Assembly (NCBI GenBank): GCA_036003365.1
Contig: DASYSL010000044.1
Coordinates: 1-22,322 of the forward strand
Source of the DNA: DASYSL01 sp036003365
GTDB taxonomy: Bacteria; Eisenbacteria; RBG-16-71-46; DASYSL01
DNA: 22,322 nucleotides
Direction: 5' to 3'
The notes beneath the pieces were generated by a model. That model searched no databases, was not told the origin of the DNA, and saw only the letters and a list, made by a program, of their open reading frames with translations. The translations under genes were made by a program, and so were the position numbers. This document shows, one piece after another, positions 9,523 through 15,906 of the stretch (its first letter is position 1; every line of letters begins with the position of its first letter).

Positions 9523-9560
9523 GCCCAAGGCTTGAACCCGGCTTGAACCCGAGCCGCCGT
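9511..9560. repeat. Inverted repeat over a stop codon with three CTTGARCCC units
   Basis: ACGGCGGCT at 9511-9519 is the exact reverse complement of AGCCGCCGT at 9552-9560. Between the arms lie three near-identical CTTGARCCC units (about 9518-9526, 9531-9539 and 9542-9550). The structure spans the stop codon of the Ala-rich gene. The sequence after it is not T-rich, so it is not a classic terminator. Confidence 0.55.
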
Positions 9561-9572
9561 CCCTGTTAGAGT
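9543..9572 (+). promoter_or_regulatory. Possible sigma-70 promoter
   Basis: TTGAAC at 9543-9548 (four of six to TTGACA), an 18-nt spacer, and an extended -10 TG-T-TAGAGT at 9564-9572 (hexamer four of six). It would start a transcript near 9579, upstream of the small ORF at 9631 and the terminator at 9731-9760, giving an RNA of about 180 nt. Confidence 0.35.
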
Positions 9573-9630
9573 TCGTGCTCGATCCGGTTCCGCACGTCGC
9601 GGAGCCGAGCCCAGGAAAGGAGCGAATCCG

Positions 9631-9699
9631 ATGACTGCCGTCACTCTCGCGCTTCGGAATCCACGCCCCTTCTGCGCTCGCGGATCGCAGCCGTCCTAG
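9631..9699 (+). CDS. Possible 22-residue small protein / leader peptide
   Basis: The frame encodes MTAVTLALRNPRPFCARGSQ plus two residues and ends in TAG. AAAGGAG stands 8 nt before the ATG, one of the better ribosome-binding sites in the window. A terminator follows 31 nt later. It has no regulatory run of one amino acid, but holds three Arg, two Pro and one Cys. I do not recognise it. It may be a real small protein, a leader peptide controlling read-through into rsgA, or chance. Confidence 0.35.
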   Translation: MTAVTLALRNPRPFCARGSQPS

Positions 9700-9730
9700 T
9701 CGGAACCTAGACTCACGTTCGACATGACGC

Positions 9731-9760
9731 GCCGCTCCTCGGAGCGGCCGTTTCGTTTTT
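9731..9760 (+). terminator. Rho-independent terminator 1 before rsgA
   Basis: GCCGCTC at 9731-9737 pairs with GAGCGGC at 9742-9748 around a CTCG loop, followed by CGTTTCGTTTTT. It would end transcripts from the Ala-rich gene or the 22-codon ORF. Confidence 0.75.
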
Positions 9761-9763
9761 CGC

Positions 9764-9794
9764 AGCCGGGGCGTGTCTTTCGTCCCGGCTTTTT
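9764..9794 (+). terminator. Rho-independent terminator or attenuator 2, just before rsgA
   Basis: AGCCGGG at 9764-9770 pairs with CCCGGCT at 9784-9790 around a 13-nt loop and runs into TTTTT at 9790-9794. It lies only about 35 nt before the rsgA ATG and directly after terminator 1. Little room is left for a separate rsgA promoter, so attenuation is possible. Confidence 0.65.
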
Positions 9795-9828
9795 GCTGTT
9801 CACACGCGAGAAAGGAACGGTACCCGTC

Positions 9829-10896
9829 ATGTCAGTGGAGAAACTCGAGACCTGGGGCTGGAACCCTCGTCTGGAATCGTCATTCGCAACGTTTCGAAGC
9901 CGCGGCTGGGCGCCCGCGCGCGTCACGCGCCAGGATCGAGATCGTTACGACATCGCAGGCGAGAGCGGGCCGGGCACGGCCGTGGTGTCCGGACGCTTTC
10001 GTCACGAAGCCGCCTCCCCGGCCGCGTTTCCCACGGTGGGCGATTGGGTGGCGCTTGCGGCCGGCGAGCCCGCGGTCATTCACGCCGTGCTGCCGCGCCT
10101 GTCGAGCTTCAGCCGGCGCGCGCCTGGCGAGCGCGTGGAAGAACAGGTCGTGGCGGCCAACATCGCCGTCGCGTTCCTGGTCTGTGGGCTCGACGGCGAC
10201 TTCAATCTGCGGCGCTTGGAGCGCTACGTCGCCGCCGTGTACGAGAGCGGCGCCGCACCGGTGGTCATTCTGAACAAGGCCGACCTGTGCGCCGACGTGG
10301 CCCTTCGTCTGGCGGAAGCCCGCGAGGCAGCGCCGGGCGAGCCCGTGCACGTGGTGAGCGCGCACACGGGTGAGGGGTTGGACGAGCTGGCGCAGTACCT
10401 CACGCCGGGGCGCACGGTGGCGCTTCTCGGGATGTCGGGCGTCGGCAAGTCGTCGCTCGTGAACGCGTTCCTCACGGACGAGCGCCAATCCACCGCGGCG
10501 GTGCGCGAGGGCGATTCGCGCGGCCGCCACACCACCACGCATCGCGAGCTGATCCCGCTGCCGGGCGGAGCCTTGTTGCTCGATACCCCCGGCATGCGGA
10601 CCTTGGCCTTGTGGACGGATGAAGCCGGGGTGGACGCTTCGTTCGGCGAGATCGAAGCCCTGGCGCGGACGTGCCGCTTCCGCGACTGCGCGCACGTGCG
10701 CGAACCGGGCTGCGCGGTGCTCGGCGGATTGGCGAGCGGCGAGCTGAGCGAGGATCGCTACGACAGCTGGCGCAAGCTGCAGCGCGAGGCGGCGGCCTTT
10801 GCGGCGCGCCACGACGCGCGCTTGCGCTTCGAACAGAAGCGCCGCTGGAAGGCGATCACCAAGGCGAATCGGGCGCGACCGGACAAGCGGCGGTGA
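9829..10896 (+). CDS. rsgA: Ribosome small-subunit-dependent GTPase RsgA
   Basis: This 355-residue protein has the circularly permuted GTPase order of RsgA/YjeQ. An N-terminal OB-fold region (about 40-100, containing FPTVGDWVAL) is followed by G4 NKAD (149-152), G5-like VSAHTGEG, G1 P-loop GMSGVGKSSL (201-210), the switch region GRHTTTHRE (232-240) and G3 DTPG (252-255). A C-terminal zinc motif follows with Cys282, Cys287, His289 and Cys295. RsgA hydrolyses GTP on the maturing 30S subunit late in ribosome assembly. The ATG at 9829 is preferred over the longer frame from 9724 because homology begins at the Trp-rich start LETWGWNP, GAAAGGAA precedes it, and the extra upstream residues come from the two terminator hairpins. 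Length is normal for the family. Confidence 0.96.
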   Translation: MSVEKLETWGWNPRLESSFATFRSRGWAPARVTRQDRDRYDIAGESGPGTAVVSGRFRHEAASPAAFPTVGDWVALAAGEPAVIHAVLPRLSSFSRRAPGERVEEQVVAANIAVAFLVCGLDGDFNLRRLERYVAAVYESGAAPVVILNKADLCADVALRLAEAREAAPGEPVHVVSAHTGEGLDELAQYLTPGRTVALLGMSGVGKSSLVNAFLTDERQSTAAVREGDSRGRHTTTHRELIPLPGGALLLDTPGMRTLALWTDEAGVDASFGEIEALARTCRFRDCAHVREPGCAVLGGLASGELSEDRYDSWRKLQREAAAFAARHDARLRFEQKRRWKAITKANRARPDKRR

Positions 10897-10906
10897 GCTC
10901 GGGGGG

Positions 10907-11854
10907 TTATGCGACGAACTTTTTCCCGTGCCATGCAAGCAGATCGCGATTTGGGTAATGACGAGCGTCTCTTGGGAGATGAATCCCGTCCCTGAGGGAT
11001 GCCTCTTCCAACTCGTAATATGCCCGTCCGTTCTTGTAGACGGACTCGAGACTCTTGCTGACCCGAAACTTGTAATCTTGCGTGATGGTGACGAGTCCTT
11101 TGTCAAAAAGGCGGTGAATGTCCGCGCGTAGGAGAATCCCATTCCCAACAGAATGGTCCCCTCCCTCCGCGTAAGGTTGGATGTGAGCCGCATCGAGGAC
11201 GGGAAGAGAATGCTCGGTGGTTACAGCGCAGGAACGTCCATATGCATCGAGAACTTTGATCTGAAATGCACGCTGTCCCTTTCTCGCTCTAGCCAAATAT
11301 TGGGTGTACCGCTCACCGGCTTGCTCAATCGGCAGATCGGGAGCAACCGCAGGAAGGGTCGCGCTGGTCCTCCTCGCAAGGCACTCTTCGAATACTCGTC
11401 GCCCCTCGCCTTGACTCAAGTCGTCGTAGTACTTGCCCCGCTGAATTCCCGTGCGGGCCCAGTCGCTGGGTGGACGAATCCAATCCTGTTCTGAAAAGAA
11501 GGTCGCGTCGGTGAGAAGCAAGCACCCGATTTGGAAGCTGCCGGTCGGATCGATGCTTTCGCCGCGTCGTCTTGCGAGCATGCGTAGGAAATCATCGCGA
11601 TTACCGGCTCCATTGGCGCTCTCATAGGTGTCCCAAGCTAGCCAAGCGGGAAGCATCGACCGCCAAGCAAAGAAGGCGAATCCGGCGATCCAAGATCCAT
11701 GTTCTGCATCCAGCTTGAAGAAGAATGGCATGCCCTCAGGTGGGTCAAGCAGGGCACCGCCCCGAGGCTGCCAAAAATTGGTTTCGCCCGACTCGGAATG
11801 GTCGCGCAGAAAAGAGAACCACTCGAAGTCAGTCAGAGCAACGTAGCCTTTCAC
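10907..11854 (-). CDS. HNH endonuclease, restriction-type
   Basis: This 315-residue protein has an N-terminal domain (about 1-165, containing FFFKLDAEHGSWIAGFAFF and WLAWDTYESANGAG) of a kind seen ahead of HNH nucleases in putative restriction enzymes. The HNH domain follows at about 195-255: CAVTTEHSLPVLDAAHIQPYA, GNGILLRADIHRLFDKGLV. Catalytic-type residues His224, Asn238 and His247 are present. It probably cleaves DNA, perhaps modified or foreign. Base composition is clearly less GC-rich than its neighbours, with many A/T third positions, which suggests recent transfer. The start is GTG at 11854; no better in-frame start was seen in the 32-nt gap after the aldehyde dehydrogenase gene. No methyltransferase partner lies nearby. 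It converges with rsgA, with 10 nt between stops. Confidence 0.85.
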   Translation of the reverse strand: MKGYVALTDFEWFSFLRDHSESGETNFWQPRGGALLDPPEGMPFFFKLDAEHGSWIAGFAFFAWRSMLPAWLAWDTYESANGAGNRDDFLRMLARRRGESIDPTGSFQIGCLLLTDATFFSEQDWIRPPSDWARTGIQRGKYYDDLSQGEGRRVFEECLARRTSATLPAVAPDLPIEQAGERYTQYLARARKGQRAFQIKVLDAYGRSCAVTTEHSLPVLDAAHIQPYAEGGDHSVGNGILLRADIHRLFDKGLVTITQDYKFRVSKSLESVYKNGRAYYELEEASLRDGIHLPRDARHYPNRDLLAWHGKKFVA

Positions 11855-11886
11855 GCCCGCGTGCCCCAGCCGCGAGTCATCTCTTC

Positions 11887-13437
11887 CTACACCTCGAACT
11901 TCACGCCCTGGGCGAGCGGCAGCTGGGCGCCGTAGTTGATGGTCACGGTCTGGCGGCGCATGTAGGCTTTCCAGGAGTCGGAGCCGGCCTCGCGGCCGCC
12001 GCCGGTTTCCTTTTCACCGCCGAAGGCGCCGCCGATCTCGGCGCCCGAAGTGCCGATGTTCACGTTGGCGATGCCGCAATCCGAGCCGCGCTGGGAGAGG
12101 AAGCGCTCGGCCGCCAGCACGTCGCGCGTGAAGATGGCCGACGAGAGGCCCTGCGGCACGCCGTTGTTGGTCGCGATCGCCTCATCGAGGTCGGCGACCT
12201 CGATGACGTACAAGATGGGCGCGAACGTCTCTTCGCAGACGATGGGCATCGCACCCTTGGCGCGCACCAGCGTGGGCTCGACGAAATGGCCGGGACCGTC
12301 GAGGGCGCGCCCGCCATAGAGCACCTCGCCGCCTTCGGAAGTTACGCGCGCCAGGGCTTGCTTCATGGCGTCGACCGCGTCGGCGTCGATCAGCGGCCCC
12401 ATGAGGGTCGTCGGATCGAGCGGATCGCCGATGCGCACCGAGCCGTAGATCTTCTTGAGCCGCGACACCATCTCGGCGGCGACGCCCTTCTGCACGATGA
12501 GCCGCCGCGTGGTGGTGCAGCGCTGGCCCGCGGTGCCCACGGCAGCGAACGTCACGGCGCGCACCGCGAGATCGAGATCGGCGTCGTCCATGACGACGAC
12601 CGCGTTGTTGCCGCCGAGCTCGAGAATCGTGCGCCCGAGGCGCGGACCCACGACCTCGGCGATGCGCTTGCCCATGCGCGTCGAGCCGGTGGCCGAGATC
12701 AGAGGCAAGCGGGGATCGCGCAGCATGGGCTCCCCCACTTCGCTCACCGAGCCCATGACGAGGTTGAACACGCCGGCGCAATCGTACTCGCGCATGATGC
12801 GGTCGCAGATCTTCTGCACCGCGACGGCGCACAGAGGAACTTTGTGCGACGGCTTCCATACCACGGGATCGCCGCACACCACCGCGATGGCCGCGTTCCA
12901 TGCCCACACCGCGACCGGGAAATTGAACGCGGTGATCACCCCCACCGGGCCGAGCGGATGCCACTGCTCGTACATGCGGTGCGATGGGCGCTCGCTATGC
13001 ATGGCGAGTCCGTAGAGCTGGCGCGACAGCCCGACCGCGAAGTCGCAGATGTCGATCATCTCCTGCACTTCGCCAAGGCCCTCGGAGAGGACTTTTCCAT
13101 TCTCGAGAGAAACCAGTCGGCCGAGGTCCTCTTTGGATTCGCGGAGCGCGTTGCCCAGGGCGCGAATCACTTCGCCGCGACGCGGCGCCGGCACGAGGCG
13201 CCAGGTCTCGAAGGCGCGCATCGCCTCGGCCATGACGGTCTCGTAGTCGGCGTGCGTGGCCTGGCGCACCCGCGCGATGGGCTCGCCGGTGGCCGGGTTC
13301 TCCGAGGTCACCTCGGGCCCGCGCGTGTCGAGCCAGCGACCGGTGCCGGCGCCAGAATTCGTGGCGCCGATGCCGAGACGCTCGAGGACGCCCTGGGCGA
13401 CGGCTCCGCTCGAAGACGCAACCTGACGCGTGGCCAT
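11887..13437 (-). CDS. ALDH7-family aldehyde dehydrogenase
   Basis: This 516-residue protein is a full-length NAD(P)-dependent aldehyde dehydrogenase of the ALDH7 group (alpha-aminoadipic semialdehyde / piperideine-6-carboxylate dehydrogenase, called AmaB or Pcd in bacteria). Visible features are the cofactor segment GVITAFNFPVAVWAWN and VVWKPSHKVPL, the catalytic Glu in ILELGGNNA, the catalytic Cys in GTAGQRCTTTRRL, EETFAPILYV, and the C-terminal GGEKETGGGREAGSDSWKAY, characteristic of ALDH7. The family oxidises 2-aminoadipate 6-semialdehyde in lysine breakdown, and some members act on lipid- or osmotic-stress-derived aldehydes. The ATG at 13437 has GGAGG about 7 nt upstream. It is followed after 32 nt by the HNH gene on the same strand. 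No other lysine-catabolism gene is in the window, so the exact substrate is open. Confidence 0.93.
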   Translation of the reverse strand: MATRQVASSSGAVAQGVLERLGIGATNSGAGTGRWLDTRGPEVTSENPATGEPIARVRQATHADYETVMAEAMRAFETWRLVPAPRRGEVIRALGNALRESKEDLGRLVSLENGKVLSEGLGEVQEMIDICDFAVGLSRQLYGLAMHSERPSHRMYEQWHPLGPVGVITAFNFPVAVWAWNAAIAVVCGDPVVWKPSHKVPLCAVAVQKICDRIMREYDCAGVFNLVMGSVSEVGEPMLRDPRLPLISATGSTRMGKRIAEVVGPRLGRTILELGGNNAVVVMDDADLDLAVRAVTFAAVGTAGQRCTTTRRLIVQKGVAAEMVSRLKKIYGSVRIGDPLDPTTLMGPLIDADAVDAMKQALARVTSEGGEVLYGGRALDGPGHFVEPTLVRAKGAMPIVCEETFAPILYVIEVADLDEAIATNNGVPQGLSSAIFTRDVLAAERFLSQRGSDCGIANVNIGTSGAEIGGAFGGEKETGGGREAGSDSWKAYMRRQTVTINYGAQLPLAQGVKFEV

Positions 13438-13465
13438 GGAAATGCCTCCTGAGGTGGGGATGGCA

Positions 13466-13483
13466 GGAATTCTCGGAATTCTC
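13466..13483. repeat. 9-bp tandem direct repeat GGAATTCTC x2
   Basis: GGAATTCTC at 13466-13474 is repeated at 13475-13483 in the divergent gap, 29 nt before the aldehyde dehydrogenase start. It could be a regulator binding site or simple slippage. Confidence 0.45.
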
Positions 13484-13563
13484 GCTGGGATTTCGCGCTC
13501 AGCGTATCAGATGGCCCTCGTCCCGGCAGCCGGGCACGCCCCCAGACGGACCTCGTGGCGGGC

Positions 13564-13593
13564 CTCGGCCCCATGGGGACTCGAGCTTTTTTT
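13564..13593 (+). terminator. Hairpin and T7 tract in the leader of the secreted-protein gene
   Basis: The palindrome CCCCATGGGG (13569-13578), flanked by CTCG (13564-13567) and CGAG (13582-13585), is followed by seven T at 13587-13593, about 43 nt before the ATG of the next plus-strand gene. No plus-strand gene lies directly upstream. It may be a leader attenuator or a terminator for antisense transcription. Confidence 0.4.
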
Positions 13594-13635
13594 CTGCGTG
13601 CCCCGGCGAGCCCGATCCGCGATGCTCGGGACCCG

Positions 13636-14220
13636 ATGAGACCTCTGACCTTGAGCCTCGCCCTGCTCGTCGCCGCTGCTACGGCCTTCGCCCAGGATTC
13701 GACCTCGACCCCGAGCTCGACGTCGACCTCAACCTCGACCGACGCGGACAAGCCGCTCCGCGTCATCATGTGGTCGGAGCTCAAGGCTCAGGGGGCGGAG
13801 CTGCCGGGCACGATCATGCCGCCCACCGATGACCGGCCCTTCGAAGTCCTTCGGGTCGCGAACCAGACGGGGAAGCCGCGGACCATCACCGTCTTTACGC
13901 TCGCTGAGCCGGGGATCACCGAGTCCAAGTGGATGTTCTCGGGCGAGGTTCACTATGAAAAGGTGCTGGGGAAAGCCTATCTCGAGCTCCTCAATCAGCT
14001 CACCGATGGCCAGACCTACTTCTCGCGCACCCTTCAGCCCGACGGCCCCATGGCTTGGATCACCGGCAACTCCGGCTGGCGGCCGTTCGCTCTACCGTTC
14101 AATGCCTGGAAGCCCGGCAACCGGCCGACCAAGATCGTGTTCAACGTCGTGCTGCCCCAGCGCGGCGTGATCGACCTTTCGCCCATCGAGGTCCACGAGG
14201 GCTTCGCCGCCTCGCCCTAG
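13636..14220 (+). CDS. Secreted protein with Ser/Thr-rich linker, unknown function
   Basis: This 194-residue protein has a clear signal peptide (MRPLTLSLALLVAAATAFA, likely cut before Gln20). A low-complexity Ser/Thr/Asp linker at about 21-37 (STSTPSSTSTSTSTD) follows, then a soluble beta-rich domain. The C-terminal part has GWRPFALPFNAW and IVFNVVLPQRGVIDLSPIEVHEG, a pattern I associate with hypothetical exported domains of large soil bacteria, possibly a carbohydrate-binding-like sandwich. I do not recognise a named family. The ATG at 13636 is chosen because it begins the signal peptide directly; the frame extends further upstream but through the hairpin-T7 region. Dps follows after 61 nt on the same strand, so the two may share a transcript. 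Confidence 0.72.
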   Translation: MRPLTLSLALLVAAATAFAQDSTSTPSSTSTSTSTDADKPLRVIMWSELKAQGAELPGTIMPPTDDRPFEVLRVANQTGKPRTITVFTLAEPGITESKWMFSGEVHYEKVLGKAYLELLNQLTDGQTYFSRTLQPDGPMAWITGNSGWRPFALPFNAWKPGNRPTKIVFNVVLPQRGVIDLSPIEVHEGFAASP

Positions 14221-14281
14221 CGGGTCTACGGGTCTACACTCCCGGAATGCGCGACTCGCCCCAGTCGCCCAGGGAGGAAGC

Positions 14282-14866
14282 ATGGCGAACCAAAACGACA
14301 AGATCATGGTGCGCGCGCGGCCCAAGCTGTCGAACCCCAAGCAGGAGTTCCAGCCCTACGGCCACATCGCGCCGCGGCCGCTCGCCCTCTCGTCCAAGGT
14401 TTGCGAGCGCAGCGCCGAGAACCTCAATCAGATCCTGGCCGACACGATGGTGCTTCGGGATCTCTACAAGAAGTCGCACTGGCAGGTGGCCGGCTCGACC
14501 TTCTATCAGCTCCACCTGCTGTTCGACAAACACTACGAAGAACAGGTCGAGCTGGTCGATCTGCTGGCCGAGCGCGTGCAGATGCTGGGCGGTGTCACCA
14601 TCGCCATGGCGCCCGACGTGGCCGAGGCCACGAACATCCCCCGCGCCCCCATCGGCAGCGAGACCGTGCCCGACCAGATCACGCGCCTCTTGCGCGCCCA
14701 CGAGGTCATCCTCAAGGAGGCGCACACCATGGCCCATCAGGCTCAAGAAGACGGCGACGACGGGACCAACGATCTTCTGGTGAGCGACGTCATCCGCGGC
14801 AACGAGAAGCAGGTCTGGTTCGTGTCCCAGCATCTCGTGGCGATGCCGCTCCAAACCAAGGAGTAG
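14282..14866 (+). CDS. dps: Dps-family ferritin-like DNA-protection protein
   Basis: This 194-residue protein carries the Dps ferroxidase signature in full: His66 (KKSHWQVAG), His78 and Asp82 (YQLHLLFDKHY), Asp93 and Glu97 (LVDLLAERV). The spacing of 12, 4, 11 and 4 residues is that of the known dinuclear site. Dps forms 12-subunit cages that oxidise iron with hydrogen peroxide and may coat DNA. The N-terminal tail of about 40 residues holds several Lys/Arg (MANQNDKIMVRARPKLSNPK), which fits DNA binding. GGGAGGAAGC stands before the ATG at 14282. The length is a little above typical (about 160-190). It follows the secreted-protein gene by 61 nt. No sigma-54-type site was found upstream of it. 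Confidence 0.93.
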   Translation: MANQNDKIMVRARPKLSNPKQEFQPYGHIAPRPLALSSKVCERSAENLNQILADTMVLRDLYKKSHWQVAGSTFYQLHLLFDKHYEEQVELVDLLAERVQMLGGVTIAMAPDVAEATNIPRAPIGSETVPDQITRLLRAHEVILKEAHTMAHQAQEDGDDGTNDLLVSDVIRGNEKQVWFVSQHLVAMPLQTKE

Positions 14867-14937
14867 ACCCCGCCGCTCGGGTGCAGCTAGGACAAGGCGG
14901 GCCGACTCTATGCCGCTCGCTTCAATCCCTAGTCATT

Positions 14938-14975
14938 TGGTAGGCGCACCCGTTTCAAAACGGGTTGACCCACCA
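14938..14975. repeat. Hairpin repeat, copy 1
   Basis: Inner helix ACCCGT (14948-14953) pairs with ACGGGT (14960-14965) around TTCAAA. Outer arm TGGTAGG (14938-14944) pairs with CCCACCA (14969-14975) with one A-C mismatch. An asymmetric CGC/TGA internal loop separates them. Copy 2 lies exactly 90 bp downstream. Confidence 0.65.
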
Positions 14976-15027
14976 TTTCGAGCACTCCATGGGCACTCAA
15001 CGCTCCTCTATATAATACGTAGCAACT

Positions 15028-15065
15028 TAGTGGGCGCACCCGTTTCAAGACGGGTTGACCCCCTA
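15028..15065. repeat. Hairpin repeat, copy 2
   Basis: Same fold as copy 1: inner helix ACCCGT (15038-15043) with ACGGGT (15050-15055) around TTCAAG, outer arm TAGTGGG (15028-15034) with CCCCCTA (15059-15065). The second outer pair is A-T here and G-C in copy 1, a compensatory change. One outer pair is mismatched (T-C). Confidence 0.65.
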
Positions 15066-15195
15066 TTCCACGCGCTCAACGCCTCGCAACGAAACCGACG
15101 CTGGCGCCGGTGCTCAGGCCGCTCGATGTCCAATTGCCGAACATTCTCGCCCGCGTTTGCACATTCTTCCCTGATCGGGACCCTTCCCGCCAACC

Positions 15196-15210
15196 TTACA
15201 TTTCATGTAA
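15196..15210. promoter_or_regulatory. Palindrome upstream of a sigma-54 promoter
   Basis: TTACAT-TTC-ATGTAA is a perfect 6-bp inverted repeat centred about 73 nt before the predicted transcription start of the exported-protein gene. The position suits an upstream activator site for an NtrC-type regulator; the link is inferred. Confidence 0.4.
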
Positions 15211-15249
15211 CGCGCCCAAGGGATAAGCGATAGCTCGTCCACGCGCCTT

Positions 15250-15265
15250 TGGTACGCCGGTTGCT
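15250..15265 (+). promoter_or_regulatory. Sigma-54 (-24/-12) promoter of the exported barrel-like gene
   Basis: TGGTACG-CCGG-TTGCT matches TGGCACG-N4-TTGCW at 11 of 12 positions, with GG at 15251-15252 and GC at 15263-15264, 10 nt apart. The predicted start is near 15276, giving a leader of about 64 nt before the ATG at 15340. Confidence 0.75.
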
Positions 15266-15339
15266 GGGGCCGCCGCGAGTCTCACCTCGCCTGGCGGGGG
15301 TTTCTCTCCAGCCCCCATCCGCGAAAGGAGCAGATCGAA

Positions 15340-15828
15340 ATGAAGCAGCGTCACAGCCGAGTTCATCGCATGGCCGCAGCCCTCGCGTTTGCGAGCGTCG
15401 CCCTGCTCATGACCGCTGGCGCACGCGTGGCTCACGCGGGCACGGACGCCGATCTTCGTGGCGGTTACTACTTCGATACGGATGCTTTCGCGTTTGGCGG
15501 CGGCCTTCTGACGAACGTCGCCGGCAGCCAGACCTTGTTCTTCAACCCGAACCTGGAAGCGGCGTTCGGGGACCACGTGACGACGGTGACGGTGAATGGC
15601 GACCTGCACTACGACCTGCCGATGGCCAGCCGCATGGCATGGTGGGTGGGCGCGGGCCCGGCGCTGGTGATCAGCGATCCCGACAACGCGTCTTCGAATT
15701 CGAATTTCGCGGTCAACGTTTTTGGCGGAGTGGGCGGTCGCGGTGGTTCCGTGCGCCCATTCGCCCAGTTCAAGGCCATTGTTTCCGACAACAGCGAGAC
15801 GGCTTTGATGGGTGGCATCCGGTTCTAG
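15340..15828 (+). CDS. Small exported, probably outer-membrane beta-barrel-like protein
   Basis: This 162-residue protein has a signal peptide (basic MKQRHSRVHR, then MAAALAFASVALLMTAGARV, likely cut after AHA33). The mature part is rich in Gly, Asn and aromatic residues arranged as short alternating beta strands (DLRGGYYFDTDAFAFGGGLL, FFNPNLEAAFG, VTVNGDLHYDL, FAVNVFGGVGGRGG). It ends in ALMGGIRF, a C-terminal Phe as in outer-membrane barrels. The pattern of roughly eight strands would fit a small OmpA/OmpX-type barrel, but no specific family is recognised. AAGGAG at 15325-15330 sets the ATG at 15340. It stands alone between dps and the kinase operon, behind the best sigma-54-type promoter in the window, so it is a good candidate target of the NtrC-like regulator encoded downstream (inference). 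Confidence 0.8.
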   Translation: MKQRHSRVHRMAAALAFASVALLMTAGARVAHAGTDADLRGGYYFDTDAFAFGGGLLTNVAGSQTLFFNPNLEAAFGDHVTTVTVNGDLHYDLPMASRMAWWVGAGPALVISDPDNASSNSNFAVNVFGGVGGRGGSVRPFAQFKAIVSDNSETALMGGIRF

Positions 15829-15906
15829 CTCATTGTGGGTGAGCGGCCGAACGAGAAGTGGGGGTCGGACCGGCTACGGCTGACCGACGCCCCACCTCCG
15901 TCGGCC

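Larger units (their letters stand above)
9523..9828 (+). other. Gap before rsgA: promoter, small ORF and two terminators
   Basis: These 306 bases contain no long gene. They hold the 3' half of the 9511-9560 inverted repeat, a possible sigma-70 promoter, a 22-codon ORF with a strong ribosome-binding site, two hairpins followed by T-runs, and the rsgA ribosome-binding site. The arrangement resembles a leader or small-RNA cassette. Confidence 0.55.
14867..15339 (+). other. 473-bp gap with hairpin repeats and sigma-54 promoter
   Basis: This gap holds two 38-nt hairpin repeats 90 bp apart, an AT-rich stretch with TATAAT at 15011-15016 that has no matching -35 at normal spacing, the palindrome TTACAT-TTC-ATGTAA at 15196-15210, a sigma-54-type promoter at 15250-15265, and the Shine-Dalgarno of the next gene. 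A weak 6-bp pairing CCCGCC/GGCGGG lies after the dps stop codon. I see no convincing gene here. Confidence 0.6.

Noticed and set aside
11725..13452. Long plus-strand frame (575 codons) opposite the aldehyde dehydrogenase
   Set aside because: The minus strand encodes a complete ALDH7 protein with catalytic Cys and Glu. The plus frame is His/Arg-rich shadow.
14871..14903. CCCGCC/GGCGGG pairing after dps as a terminator
   Set aside because: Only 6 bp with a loop of over 20 nt and no T-run.
14938..14975. tRNA-Leu-like stretch (GGTAGGCGCA followed by a stem around TTCAAA)
   Set aside because: It resembles a D-arm plus anticodon arm, but the loop is 6 or 8 nt rather than 7, and no acceptor stem or T-arm pairs around it. 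The second copy diverges outside the hairpin.
15011..15016. Perfect TATAAT between the hairpin repeats
   Set aside because: No TTGACA-like hexamer at 16-18 nt upstream, no gene directly downstream, and no matching promoter on the minus strand.
14910..15233. Plus-strand frame reading LVGAPVSKRVDPP and LVGAPVSRRVDPL
   Set aside because: No ribosome-binding site and no similarity I recognise, and the rest of the frame looks random. The hairpin with a paired change explains part of the conservation, though a decayed coding repeat is not excluded.
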